From: CAZKTF01 sp964555565
GTDB lineage: Bacteria > Planctomycetota > JAJSAM01 > JAKLKS01
DNA length: 21,838 bases
Assembly (NCBI GenBank): GCA_964555565.1
Contig: CAZKTF010000027.1
Span: 1 to 21,838 of the forward strand
Direction of reading: 5' to 3'
Numbering within the stretch: position 1 is the stretch's first letter; the number at the start of each line of letters is the position of its first letter. The position numbers and the translations under genes were made by a program. This document shows positions 7,184 to 13,592 of the stretch, in pieces. Below the pieces are notes generated by a model. It was given only the letters and a program-made list of their open reading frames with translations. It did no database searches and had not been told where the DNA came from.

Positions 7184-8647
7184 ATGATCCCTGACCGAAC
7201 GGCACGGTGGTCGATCGTCGCCGCCTCGCGCCGCGTCCGGCTCGCCGGCGTCGCGGCGGCGATCCTCGCCGCGGGGGCCTGCGCGGGACCGTCGGGGAAG
7301 GACCCGGCGCCGACCGCGCCGGCCCCGGGTCCAGCCGCCGGCCCCGAGAGGCACGCGCCGGGACCCTCGGAGCCTGGACCCTCGGACGCCTCCCTCGTCG
7401 AGGGCGAGGGCCTCGGCCGCCTGGTCGCGTCCGCCGGGGACCTCGACGGCGACGGCGTCCCCGACGTCGTCGCGACCGCAGGGCGGGACTTCCCCGGCTC
7501 CGTCGCGCGTTCCGGCCGGGTCCGGGCGTTCTCGGGGAAGGACGGGCGCCTCCTGTTCTCCCTCGAGGACCAGGCCGAGCCGGAGAGCCTCGGCGCTTCC
7601 GTCGCGGCCGCGGGGGACATGGACGGGGACGGTCGCCCCGACCTCCTCGTCGGGGCGCCCGACGGGAGCCCGGGCGGACTCCGGCGCGCGGGCCGCGTCC
7701 TCGTGCTCTCGGGGAAGGACGGTTCGCTCCTGCGGGCGATCGCCGGGACGGAGGCCGTCGCGAACCTCGGGGCGTCGGTGGCCGCCGCGGCGGACCTCGA
7801 CGGGGACGGCGTCCCGGACGTCCTCGCCGGGGCGCCGCTCGCGAGCCGTCCCGGGCTCGCCAACGCGGGCGAGGTACGCGCGTACTCCGGGAAGACGGGG
7901 TCCCCGCTGTTCGTCGTGCCCGGAGCCCGGCCGAAGGAGCACTTCGGGGTCTCCGTCGCGGCCCTGGGGGACCTCGACGGCGACGGCGTCCCCGACTTCG
8001 CGGCCGGGGCCCCGTGGGCGAGCGGGACGGGCGAGAGCCGCGCCGGCATCGCGCGGGTGCTCTCCGGGCGGGACGGCTCCGTCCTGTTCGAGGTCCCGGG
8101 GACGACCGCCGAGGGCGCCGCGGGCGAGATCGTCGGGGCGGCCGGGGACCTCGACCGGGACGGGGTGCCGGACGTCCTCGTCGCGCGGGGGCCCGCGGGC
8201 CACATGGCCCGGGGGGTCCTGGGCGGGGTGGTCGTCGTGTCCGGCCGCGGCGGGGCGCTCCTCCTCTCGCTCCACGGGACCTCGGCGGCCGAACACTTCG
8301 GCGGCGCGGCCGTGGACTGCGGCGACGTGGACCGCGACGGTGTGCCGGACCTGGCGGTCGGCGCCTTCGGCGCTTCCCCCGGGGACCGCACCTACGCGGG
8401 CCAGGTGCGCGTGTACTCCGGGAAGGGCGGGTCCCTCCTCCGGACCATCGACGGGGAGGGCGAGATGGAGTGCCGCGGGTACTCGCTCGCGTGCGCGGGG
8501 GACCTCGACGGGGACGGGGTCCCGGACCTCCTCGTGGGATCGGTGGGCGAGACGATCGGGGACATCGTCGGGGCGGGTCGCGTGCGGGCCTTTTCCGGCC
8601 GGGACGGGAAGCTCCTCCTCACCATCGACGGCCGGGCCTGGAAGTAG
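7184..8647 (+). CDS. FG-GAP seven-bladed beta-propeller lipoprotein, 487 aa
   Basis: The N-terminus has a hydrophobic leader with a lipobox-like end (ILAAGAC, Cys33), then a Pro/Gly/Ala-rich linker to about residue 70. The rest is seven consecutive repeats of ~55 residues. Each has a calcium-binding DxDxDG-type loop (DLDGDGVPD in most; DLDRDG and DVDRDG in blades 5 and 6), a V-G-A-type strand and an 'SGKDG-LL' turn. This is the integrin-alpha/FG-GAP propeller pattern, and seven repeats are just enough to close one propeller. Such proteins sit on the cell surface and mediate binding, but the ligand cannot be read from the sequence. The ATG at 7184 follows GGGGAG at 7171-7176, and the frame is open further upstream only because stops are rare at this GC content. 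It is probably transcribed from its own promoter (GATACC near 7136-7141 is a weak -10 candidate). Confidence 0.88.
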   Translation: MIPDRTARWSIVAASRRVRLAGVAAAILAAGACAGPSGKDPAPTAPAPGPAAGPERHAPGPSEPGPSDASLVEGEGLGRLVASAGDLDGDGVPDVVATAGRDFPGSVARSGRVRAFSGKDGRLLFSLEDQAEPESLGASVAAAGDMDGDGRPDLLVGAPDGSPGGLRRAGRVLVLSGKDGSLLRAIAGTEAVANLGASVAAAADLDGDGVPDVLAGAPLASRPGLANAGEVRAYSGKTGSPLFVVPGARPKEHFGVSVAALGDLDGDGVPDFAAGAPWASGTGESRAGIARVLSGRDGSVLFEVPGTTAEGAAGEIVGAAGDLDRDGVPDVLVARGPAGHMARGVLGGVVVVSGRGGALLLSLHGTSAAEHFGGAAVDCGDVDRDGVPDLAVGAFGASPGDRTYAGQVRVYSGKGGSLLRTIDGEGEMECRGYSLACAGDLDGDGVPDLLVGSVGETIGDIVGAGRVRAFSGRDGKLLLTIDGRAWK

Positions 8648-8708
8648 GCGGCCCGGGCGGCGCAGGAACTTCCTCGGAGGGCGGGCGACGGCCGCGTAGA
8701 CCGCCCGC

Positions 8709-9353
8709 GTGCCGGACCTCCTCCCCCTCCTGGCCCGGGGCTACGCGCTCGGGTGGGCCGTGGCGTGGCCGCCCGGCCCCATCAACGCGGAGATCCTCCG
8801 GCGCGGGGTGGCGCGCGGGTTCCGGCCGGCCTTCGCCGTGTGCCTGGGGGCCTCCACGGGGGACTTCCTGTGGGCGATCGCGGTCACCTCGGGCCTCGCC
8901 GCCCTCCTCGAGCTCCCGGGGGTGCGCCCGGCGATGTACGGGGTCTCGGTGGCGCTCCTCGGCTTCCTCGCCGCGCGGTCCCTCCTCGAGGCCCTGGCGG
9001 GATGGCGCGCACGGCGGGAGGGGGGCGCGCCTCCGGGGCCCGGGGGATCCGGCTCGGCCCGCGCGGGGTTCCTCCTCGGCCTCGGCATGGCCCTCACCAG
9101 CCCGTGGAACGCGGCCTTCTGGATCGGGGCCGTGGGCCAGGCCGCGGGCGCCGGGGCGGGCCTCGCCGGGCCGGCGGCCTTCGCGGCGGCGGTCGTCGCG
9201 GGGGCCACGACCTGGGGGTTCCTCTTCTCGGCCGCCGTCGCCCGCGGGGCCCGCTTCGCCGGCCCGCGCTGGGAGATCGGCACCCGCGCCGCGACGGGGC
9301 TCCTCCTCCTCGGGTTCGCCCTGGAGCGGGCGCTCCGCGGGCCGGGCGGATGA
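8709..9353 (+). CDS. LysE/RhtB-family amino-acid or small-metabolite exporter, 214 aa
   Basis: The length, five to six hydrophobic segments and the N-terminal motif WPPGPINAEILRRGVARGFR match the LysE/RhtB transporter superfamily. Its members carry a Pro-Gly-Pro near residue 20 followed by a Gly/Arg-rich loop, and they export amino acids or related small molecules across the inner membrane using the proton gradient. A central charged Gly/Pro-rich loop (about residues 98-118) separates the two halves, and 'TSPWNAAFWIGAVG' is the second-half counterpart of the first motif. The start is GTG at 8709, chosen because it places the PGP motif at the usual distance; no good ribosome site precedes it. 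The substrate cannot be predicted. The upstream propeller gene ends 61 bases earlier and the selenoprotein gene begins 119 bases later. Confidence 0.8.
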   Translation: MPDLLPLLARGYALGWAVAWPPGPINAEILRRGVARGFRPAFAVCLGASTGDFLWAIAVTSGLAALLELPGVRPAMYGVSVALLGFLAARSLLEALAGWRARREGGAPPGPGGSGSARAGFLLGLGMALTSPWNAAFWIGAVGQAAGAGAGLAGPAAFAAAVVAGATTWGFLFSAAVARGARFAGPRWEIGTRAATGLLLLGFALERALRGPGG

Positions 9354-9412
9354 GCGGAGGCCGCCGGGCCGCGGTCCGCCCGGAACCGTGCCCGTCCCGT
9401 GGCCCCGGGGGG

Positions 9413-9418
9413 TATCCT
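9413..9418 (+). promoter_or_regulatory. Candidate -10 element (TATCCT) of the thioredoxin-like gene
   Basis: The sequence GGTATCCT resembles GGTATACT before the STAS gene and lies 54 bases before the ATG at 9473. No -35 match is evident. Confidence 0.3.
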
Positions 9419-9472
9419 GCGCGAGGTCCCATAGGGTCCACGGACCCGGCACGCGGCCGGGAGGAGGCAGCC

Positions 9473-10459
9473 ATGAAGGCCTGGTTCGCGGTCGCCGCGT
9501 TCGCGGCGGCCCTGTCGGTGGCGGACGCACCCCCCGCCCTCGCGGCGGCGGGCGTCGGCGACCCCGCGCCCGACTTCGAGGGCAAGGAGTTCCTGGGCAT
9601 CGACCGGGTGAGTCTCAAGGACCTGAACGGGAAGGTCGTCTTCATCGAGGTCTTCAGGACGTGGTGAGGGCCTTGCAAGGCCCAGGTGGGCCACCTCGAC
9701 GAGCTGTGGGCGAAGTTCAAGGACCGCGGGCTCGTGGTCCTCGCCGTGACCAACGAGGCGCGCGGCCTCGTGGACAAGTTCGTGGAGAGCACGAAGGCCG
9801 TGCACCCCATCGTCATCGAGGGGGGTGACAGCCTCGCCGCCGTCGGCGGGCGCGGGTTCCCGACCTCCTACGTCGTGGACCCGGACGGGAAGATCGCGTG
9901 GATGGGGCACCCCGCGAGCCTCGGGGAGGACGTCATCGAGGGCCTCCTCGCGAAGGTGCGGCTCGCCCCCGACCTGCCGAAGAATCTCACGGCGGTGGGC
10001 AAGGCCTTCGAGGGCAGGAAGTACGCCGAGGCGAAGAAGGGGCTCGACGCGGCGCTGGCCGCGGGCGGGCTCTCCGCGGACGAGACCGCGCTGGTGCAGA
10101 AGGCCCTGGACTGGATCGCGAAGACCGGCGCCTCCCGGCTCGAGTCCGCCAAGGCCGACCTCGGCAAGGGCAACGTCTACGAGGCCGCGGACACGCTGGA
10201 GAGCGTCGCCGAGTCCTTCAAGGGATTGGAGCCGGCCGAGAAGGCCGAGGCCTCCCTCAGGTCGATCCTCGCCGACCCGGTGAAGAAGCGCGAGGTGGAC
10301 GCCGGCAGGAAGTTCGAGTCCCTGAGGGATCGGACGCGTTCCATGAAGCCGAAGCAGGCCCTCCCGCTCTACAAGGGCTTCCTCGTCTCCTGGAAGGGGA
10401 CGAAGGCCGCGGACAGGGCGCAGTCCGTCGTCACGGAGCTCGAGAAGCAGGTGAAGTAG
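9473..10459 (+). CDS. Secreted TlpA/thioredoxin-like selenoprotein with UGPC active site, 328 aa including Sec65
   Basis: The ATG at 9473 follows GGGAGGAGG (9460-9468), and residues 1-25 form a signal peptide. A thioredoxin-like domain (about residues 27-165) starts with VGDPAPDFEGKEF and continues to FIEVFRTW. An in-frame TGA (codon 65, 9665-9667) then sits at the first active-site cysteine: W64-[TGA]-G66-P67-C68-K69. The fold continues without interruption: a helix, VVLAVTNEARG, and GFPTSYVVDPDGKI with cis-Pro130. Residues 170-328 are helical and TPR-like. Reading TGA as selenocysteine gives a UxxC redox centre in place of CGPC, which would catalyse thiol-disulfide exchange outside the cytoplasm. 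Splitting the gene at the TGA would leave one half without a fold and the other without a start or export signal. A SECIS-like hairpin follows the TGA. A nonsense mutation or sequencing error (TGC to TGA) is the main alternative. Confidence 0.82.
9665..9698 (+). promoter_or_regulatory. Candidate bacterial SECIS element just after the UGA codon
   Basis: GGCCC (9679-9683) pairs with GGGCC (9688-9692) around an AGGT apical loop. The first loop G is 18 bases past the TGA, within the 16-37 base window known for bacterial SECIS elements, and the loop resembles the AGGUCU loop of E. coli fdhF. An outer stem, TGAGG (9665-9669) with CCTCG (9694-9698), would place the UGA at the base, with unpaired bases that include T9673 and T9674. 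A competing perfect palindrome (9668-9683) also exists. SelB binding is inference. Confidence 0.6.
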
Positions 10460-10479
10460 CCGGGGACCCCGACGGATCC

Positions 10480-10511
10480 GGGGGCGGCCGCCCGCAGGGG
10501 AGGCCGCCCCC
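10480..10511 (+). terminator. Terminator-like hairpin after the selenoprotein gene
   Basis: GGGGGCGGCC (10480-10489) pairs perfectly with GGCCGCCCCC (10502-10511) across a 12-base loop and is followed by TTCGATTCC. It lies 20 bases after the stop codon. The T-run is weak, so termination strength is uncertain. Confidence 0.6.
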
Positions 10512-10548
10512 TTCGATTCCGGCTTGGCGTCGGCCCCGGGACGCCATC

Positions 10549-11340
10549 ATGGGACCCGTGAGGCTCCTTGTCCCGGCGTTCCGCCTCGTCCCCGCGCTCC
10601 TCCTCGCCGCGTCGCTCGCGGCCTGCGCCGGGACCCCGGCGACCGCGCCCGTCCCCGCTCCCGCCGTCGTGCCTCCCGCCGCCGGCGCGGCGCCGGCGGC
10701 GGCCCCCGCGCCCGGGCCCCGGCTCTCCGGCGGGGAGCGGCTGTTCGTCGCGGCCCGGCCGGGGGCCGCGCCCTGGGCGGAGCGGCACCGCCGCATCGAG
10801 CTCGCCGACGGGACCTTCCGCGAGGAGGTCGCGGCGGCCCCCGCCTTCTCCCGCCTCGAGGGGGCCGCCCCCGCCCAGGTGTTCGGCGTCTCGCGGGACG
10901 CCCGGGGGCTCGCCGTGCGTCTCCTCGACGCGGGCGGCCGGGCCGAGGGGGAGGGACGGCTGGAGATCGCCGCGCCCCTGGCGCCCGGGACTACCTGGGA
11001 GGTGGACCTGGGGAACGGGCGGCGCGTGCGGGGCGCCGTCGAGGCCCGGGAGGACGTGGAGGTCCCGGGGGGCCCGGTCGCGGGGGCGCTCCGGGTCACC
11101 CACCGCAGCCTCACGGGGCCTGCGCGCACGATGACCACCTGGTACGACGAGTCGCTCTGGCCCGTGCGGGCGGAGGTCCGGGGGGAGGACGGGGAGCTCC
11201 TGGAGGCCCGGGCCGTCGTCCGCGGGGATCCGCCGGGCCCCGAGGCGTGCGCGGCTGCGATGGAGTGGGCCCGGTCCCACCTGCTCCGCGAGGACCGGCC
11301 CGCGAAGCCCGCTACGGAGAGGAAGCGCCCGGCGCGGTGA
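10549..11340 (+). CDS. Lipoprotein of unknown function, 263 aa
   Basis: The leader ends in a clear lipobox (SLAAC, lipidated Cys26), followed by a Thr/Pro/Ala-rich tether to about residue 60. Residues 60-240 alternate polar and hydrophobic as in a beta-rich domain, with motifs such as GERLFVAARPG and TMTTWYDESLWPVRAEV; the latter looks like the 'W.D..lWPVR' strand of DUF3108-like lipoproteins, but I am not certain. The C-terminus is basic. The ATG at 10549 has no obvious ribosome site. It follows the selenoprotein after a terminator-like hairpin, so it is probably transcribed separately. Its last 29 bases overlap the 3' end of the opposite-strand gene 11312-11812. Confidence 0.75.
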   Translation: MGPVRLLVPAFRLVPALLLAASLAACAGTPATAPVPAPAVVPPAAGAAPAAAPAPGPRLSGGERLFVAARPGAAPWAERHRRIELADGTFREEVAAAPAFSRLEGAAPAQVFGVSRDARGLAVRLLDAGGRAEGEGRLEIAAPLAPGTTWEVDLGNGRRVRGAVEAREDVEVPGGPVAGALRVTHRSLTGPARTMTTWYDESLWPVRAEVRGEDGELLEARAVVRGDPPGPEACAAAMEWARSHLLREDRPAKPATERKRPAR

Positions 11341-11812
11341 AGACCGCCGGCGCCGCGGCGAAGAGCGCGGCGAGGACGCCCTCGAGCCCCCTCTCCTGCG
11401 CGTGCACGGTCGTCACCGCGGCCCCGCGCCCCGCCGCCCGCACGCCGTAGGAGACCTCTCCCCGCTCCGCGGCCCAGGGGTCGCGGGTCCCCGCGCGGGG
11501 CTCGATCCGGGGCGGCAGCGAGAAGACGCCGCTGCGCGCCACCGCGGCCCAGACGGCCCGCAGTCCCGGCGCGTCGAGCCGCGTGCGCCCGCGACGGTCC
11601 GCGGGCGCGGTCCCCCGGTGGCGGACCTCGTAGTCGAACTCCCCGTCGGCGGAGAGCGCGACGCGGAAGTCGCAGTGGGGGTTCTCCGCCCCCTCGGAGG
11701 CGACCTCCAGGAGGAAGTCGGGCGGGACGGGGCCCGAGGGGTCGAGCGGGGGGGGCGCGGAGGCGCAGGCCGCCAGCAGGGCGGCGGCGAGGGAGGCCCC
11801 GATGAGTCTCAC
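11312..11812 (-). CDS. Lipoprotein of unknown function, 166 aa
   Basis: The protein has a classic lipoprotein leader (MRLIGASLAAALLAAC, lipidated Cys16) and a short Pro-rich tether. The ~135-residue domain contains 'FRVALSADGEFDYEVRHRG' and 'LRAVWAAVARSGVFSLPPRI', a pattern seen in small bacterial lipoproteins of unknown function (DUF6438-like, low confidence). The start is ATG at 11810-11812. The gene lies just downstream of an intrinsic terminator that ends the leucine-degradation transcript, so it likely has its own promoter, or is reached only by readthrough. Its 3' end overlaps the convergent gene 10549-11340 by 29 bases. Confidence 0.75.
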   Translation of the reverse strand: MRLIGASLAAALLAACASAPPPLDPSGPVPPDFLLEVASEGAENPHCDFRVALSADGEFDYEVRHRGTAPADRRGRTRLDAPGLRAVWAAVARSGVFSLPPRIEPRAGTRDPWAAERGEVSYGVRAAGRGAAVTTVHAQERGLEGVLAALFAAAPAVFTAPGASSP

Positions 11813-11851
11813 GGCGCGAGCCTACGGGTGCCCACGCGGCCCCGCCGCCGT

Positions 11852-11888
11852 AAAAAGACGGGGCCGGCGGGGGGAAGCCCGCCGGCCC
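11852..11888 (-). terminator. Intrinsic terminator of the leucine-degradation transcript
   Basis: On the minus strand an 11-base-pair GC stem (11888-11878 with 11871-11861, six-base loop) is followed after four bases by TTTTT (11856-11852). This is the clearest rho-independent terminator in the window. It lies about 245 bases past the HMG-CoA lyase stop codon and 40 bases before the start of the lipoprotein gene 11312-11812. Confidence 0.75.
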
Positions 11889-12132
11889 GTTCGCCAGGGA
11901 CCGATAGCTGATAGGGAAAGTGTGGAAAGAGGGGATCTGGCTACCGGGCCCCGTCGTCTGAAAGAAGTTCCTGGGAAACCCGTCGGGCGGGTTCCGCCGG
12001 GAGAAGTGCAAGGCCCGTACCGAATCGGGGCGGTCCGCGGAATCGCGGCCCCGGCAGGGGGATGCGCCTGTTCCCCGGGGGACCCGGGGGGCCCGACCCG
12101 TAAGGGAACGGGAGGGAGGAGTAAAGGCCCTC
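11889..12132. other. Structured non-coding stretch, function unknown
   Basis: There is no credible gene here. The first ~110 bases have clearly lower GC than their surroundings and are purine-rich on the plus strand. Visible inverted repeats include AACCCG/CGGGTT (near 11977-11993), CCGCG/CGCGG around GAAT (near 12037-12050), and CCCGTAAG near 12100 with CTTACG-c-GGG near 12132-12141, which spans the HMG-CoA lyase stop codon. On the minus strand it lies between the operon's last gene and the terminator, so it is either a long 3' untranslated region, a small RNA, or a leader for the lipoprotein gene. I found no tRNA, SRP RNA, RNase P or tmRNA core motif. Confidence 0.4.
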
Positions 12133-13074
12133 TTACGCGGGCCGGGGACCCGGGTCCCCGGCCACCGGGGCGGGGCCCGCGCGGAGGACCTTCCCGGGGA
12201 GAGGCCTCCCGAGGACCGCCTCGACCCCGCGGCTCGCCTCCCGGACGGCCTCGATCCGGACCCCGGTCGCGACCCCCAGCCCCTCGAGGAGGTAGAGCAG
12301 GTCCTCGGTGGCCAGGTTCCCCCCGGCCCCGGGGGCGTAGGGGCACCCCCCCAGGCCGCCCGCGGAGGAATCGAAGGAGGCGTAGCCCGCCTGGAGGGCC
12401 GCGAGCACGTTGGCGAGCGCCGTCCCGCGCGTGTCGTGGAAGTGCAGCACCGTGCGCTCGCGGGGGACGCCCGCCCGCTCCAGCGCCTCCAGCCCGGCCA
12501 GCACCCGCCCCGGCGTCGCCACGCCGATGGTGTCGCCCACCGAGACCTCGTCGCAGCCCAGGTCGAGGAGGCGGCGCGCCACCGCCGCCGCGGCGGCCGG
12601 GTCCACGGGCCCCTCGTAGGGGCACCCGAAGGCGGTCGAGAGGTAGCCGCGCACCGCCACCCCCCCGCGGCGGGCGGCGGCCACCACGGGGACGAAGCGC
12701 CCGAGGACCTCCGCCACGGAGCCGTTCGTGTTGCGGCGGCTGAAGGACTCCGTGGCCGCCGCGAACACCGCCACCTTCCGGACCCCGCACGCGAGCGCCC
12801 GCTCCATCCCCCTCTCGTTCGGGACGAGCGCCGAGTAGACGACCCCCTCGCGCCGCCGGAGCCGGCGGAAGACATCCTCCGCGTCGGCCAGCTGCGGGAC
12901 CCACTTCGGCGAGACGAAGGAGGAGACTTCCACCTCCGGGAGCCCGGCGGCGGCCAGGGCCTCGACGAAGGCCACCTTCGCGTCGGTGGGGACGACCTCC
13001 TTCTCGTTCTGGAGGCCGTCGCGCGGCCCGACCTCGGTGACCCGGACGCGCGCGGGGAGCGTCCCGAGCTTCAT
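12133..13074 (-). CDS. Hydroxymethylglutaryl-CoA lyase, 313 aa
   Basis: This enzyme splits HMG-CoA into acetoacetate and acetyl-CoA, the last step of leucine degradation. It is a TIM-barrel HMGL-like protein of normal length. The catalytic Arg18-Asp19 lie in VGPRDGLQNE, the metal-binding His211 and His213 in LHFHDTRG, and the active-site Cys244 and Asn253 in the signature GGLGGCPYAPGAGGNLATED. The ATG at 13072-13074 overlaps the stop of the biotin-carrier gene (ATGA), indicating translational coupling. The C-terminus has a short Pro/Gly-rich extension. It is the last gene of the cluster and is followed by a terminator at 11852-11888. Confidence 0.95.
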   Translation of the reverse strand: MKLGTLPARVRVTEVGPRDGLQNEKEVVPTDAKVAFVEALAAAGLPEVEVSSFVSPKWVPQLADAEDVFRRLRRREGVVYSALVPNERGMERALACGVRKVAVFAAATESFSRRNTNGSVAEVLGRFVPVVAAARRGGVAVRGYLSTAFGCPYEGPVDPAAAAAVARRLLDLGCDEVSVGDTIGVATPGRVLAGLEALERAGVPRERTVLHFHDTRGTALANVLAALQAGYASFDSSAGGLGGCPYAPGAGGNLATEDLLYLLEGLGVATGVRIEAVREASRGVEAVLGRPLPGKVLRAGPAPVAGDPGPRPA

Positions 13075-13592
13075 CGCGGCTTCTCCTCCCGCCGCTCGAA
13101 CTCGACGAGGACCTGGTTCAGCTCCACGGGGTCGCCGGGCTTCACCTTCACGGCCCCGACCCGCGCGCGGCAGGGCGCGCGGACCACGAACTGGATCTTC
13201 ATCGCCTCCACCACGGCGAGCGTGGCCCCCTTCTCCACCTCCTCGCCCGGGGCCACGGGCACGCGGTTCACCGTGCCGGTCATGGGGGAGACGACCCAGG
13301 GGTCGTCGGCGGCGAGGTGACGCCGCGCGGCGCCGCGCCGGCCTCCCCCCGCGCCCGGGACCCGGAGCTCGTGGACGCGGCCCTCCAGGTGCACGAGGAC
13401 CCGGGCCCCGTCCCGCGCCACCACCGCGCGCCGCCACCTCCCGTCGATCCGGAGGTGCACCGCGCCCGCCTCCGCCCGCGCCTCGTGCTCGAAGGGCTTC
13501 CCGTCCAGCGTCCCGCGGAGGACGCCGTCGCGGAGGGTGGCGCTCACGCGCCGCTCCGTCTCCCCGGAGAGGAAGGTCCCCGCGAAGGTCAT
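13071..13592 (-). CDS. Biotin carboxyl carrier protein of acyl-CoA (methylcrotonyl-CoA) carboxylase, 173 aa
   Basis: The C-terminal ~75 residues form a biotinyl domain (VVSPMTGTVNRVPVAPGEEV, then VVEAMKIQF), with biotinylated Lys132 in the AMK motif. It carries carboxyl groups between the biotin carboxylase and the carboxyltransferase. Residues 1-80 are strand-rich and match in position the BT linker that normally joins these domains in the methylcrotonyl-CoA carboxylase alpha subunit. In most bacteria this region and the biotin carboxylase are one ~660-residue chain; here they are two frames joined by an ATGA overlap (ATG 13590-13592, TGA 13589-13591). It could be a genuinely split subunit, or one chain restored by frameshifting or broken by a sequencing error. 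HMG-CoA lyase follows with another ATGA overlap. Confidence 0.85.
   Translation of the reverse strand: MTFAGTFLSGETERRVSATLRDGVLRGTLDGKPFEHEARAEAGAVHLRIDGRWRRAVVARDGARVLVHLEGRVHELRVPGAGGGRRGAARRHLAADDPWVVSPMTGTVNRVPVAPGEEVEKGATLAVVEAMKIQFVVRAPCRARVGAVKVKPGDPVELNQVLVEFERREEKPR

Noticed and set aside
9665..9667. Genome-wide reassignment of TGA to an amino acid
   Set aside because: TGA ends several well-supported genes in the window (for example at 997, 9353 and 11340, and the ATGA/GTGA junctions of the leucine cluster), so only this TGA is exceptional.
9668..9683. Perfect palindrome as a transcription terminator
   Set aside because: It lies inside a coding frame that continues for 264 codons and has no T-run after it.
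11889..12132. tRNA, SRP RNA, RNase P RNA or tmRNA
   Set aside because: I looked for the T-loop, the GGAAGGAAGC-type SRP core and other conserved cores on both strands and found none.
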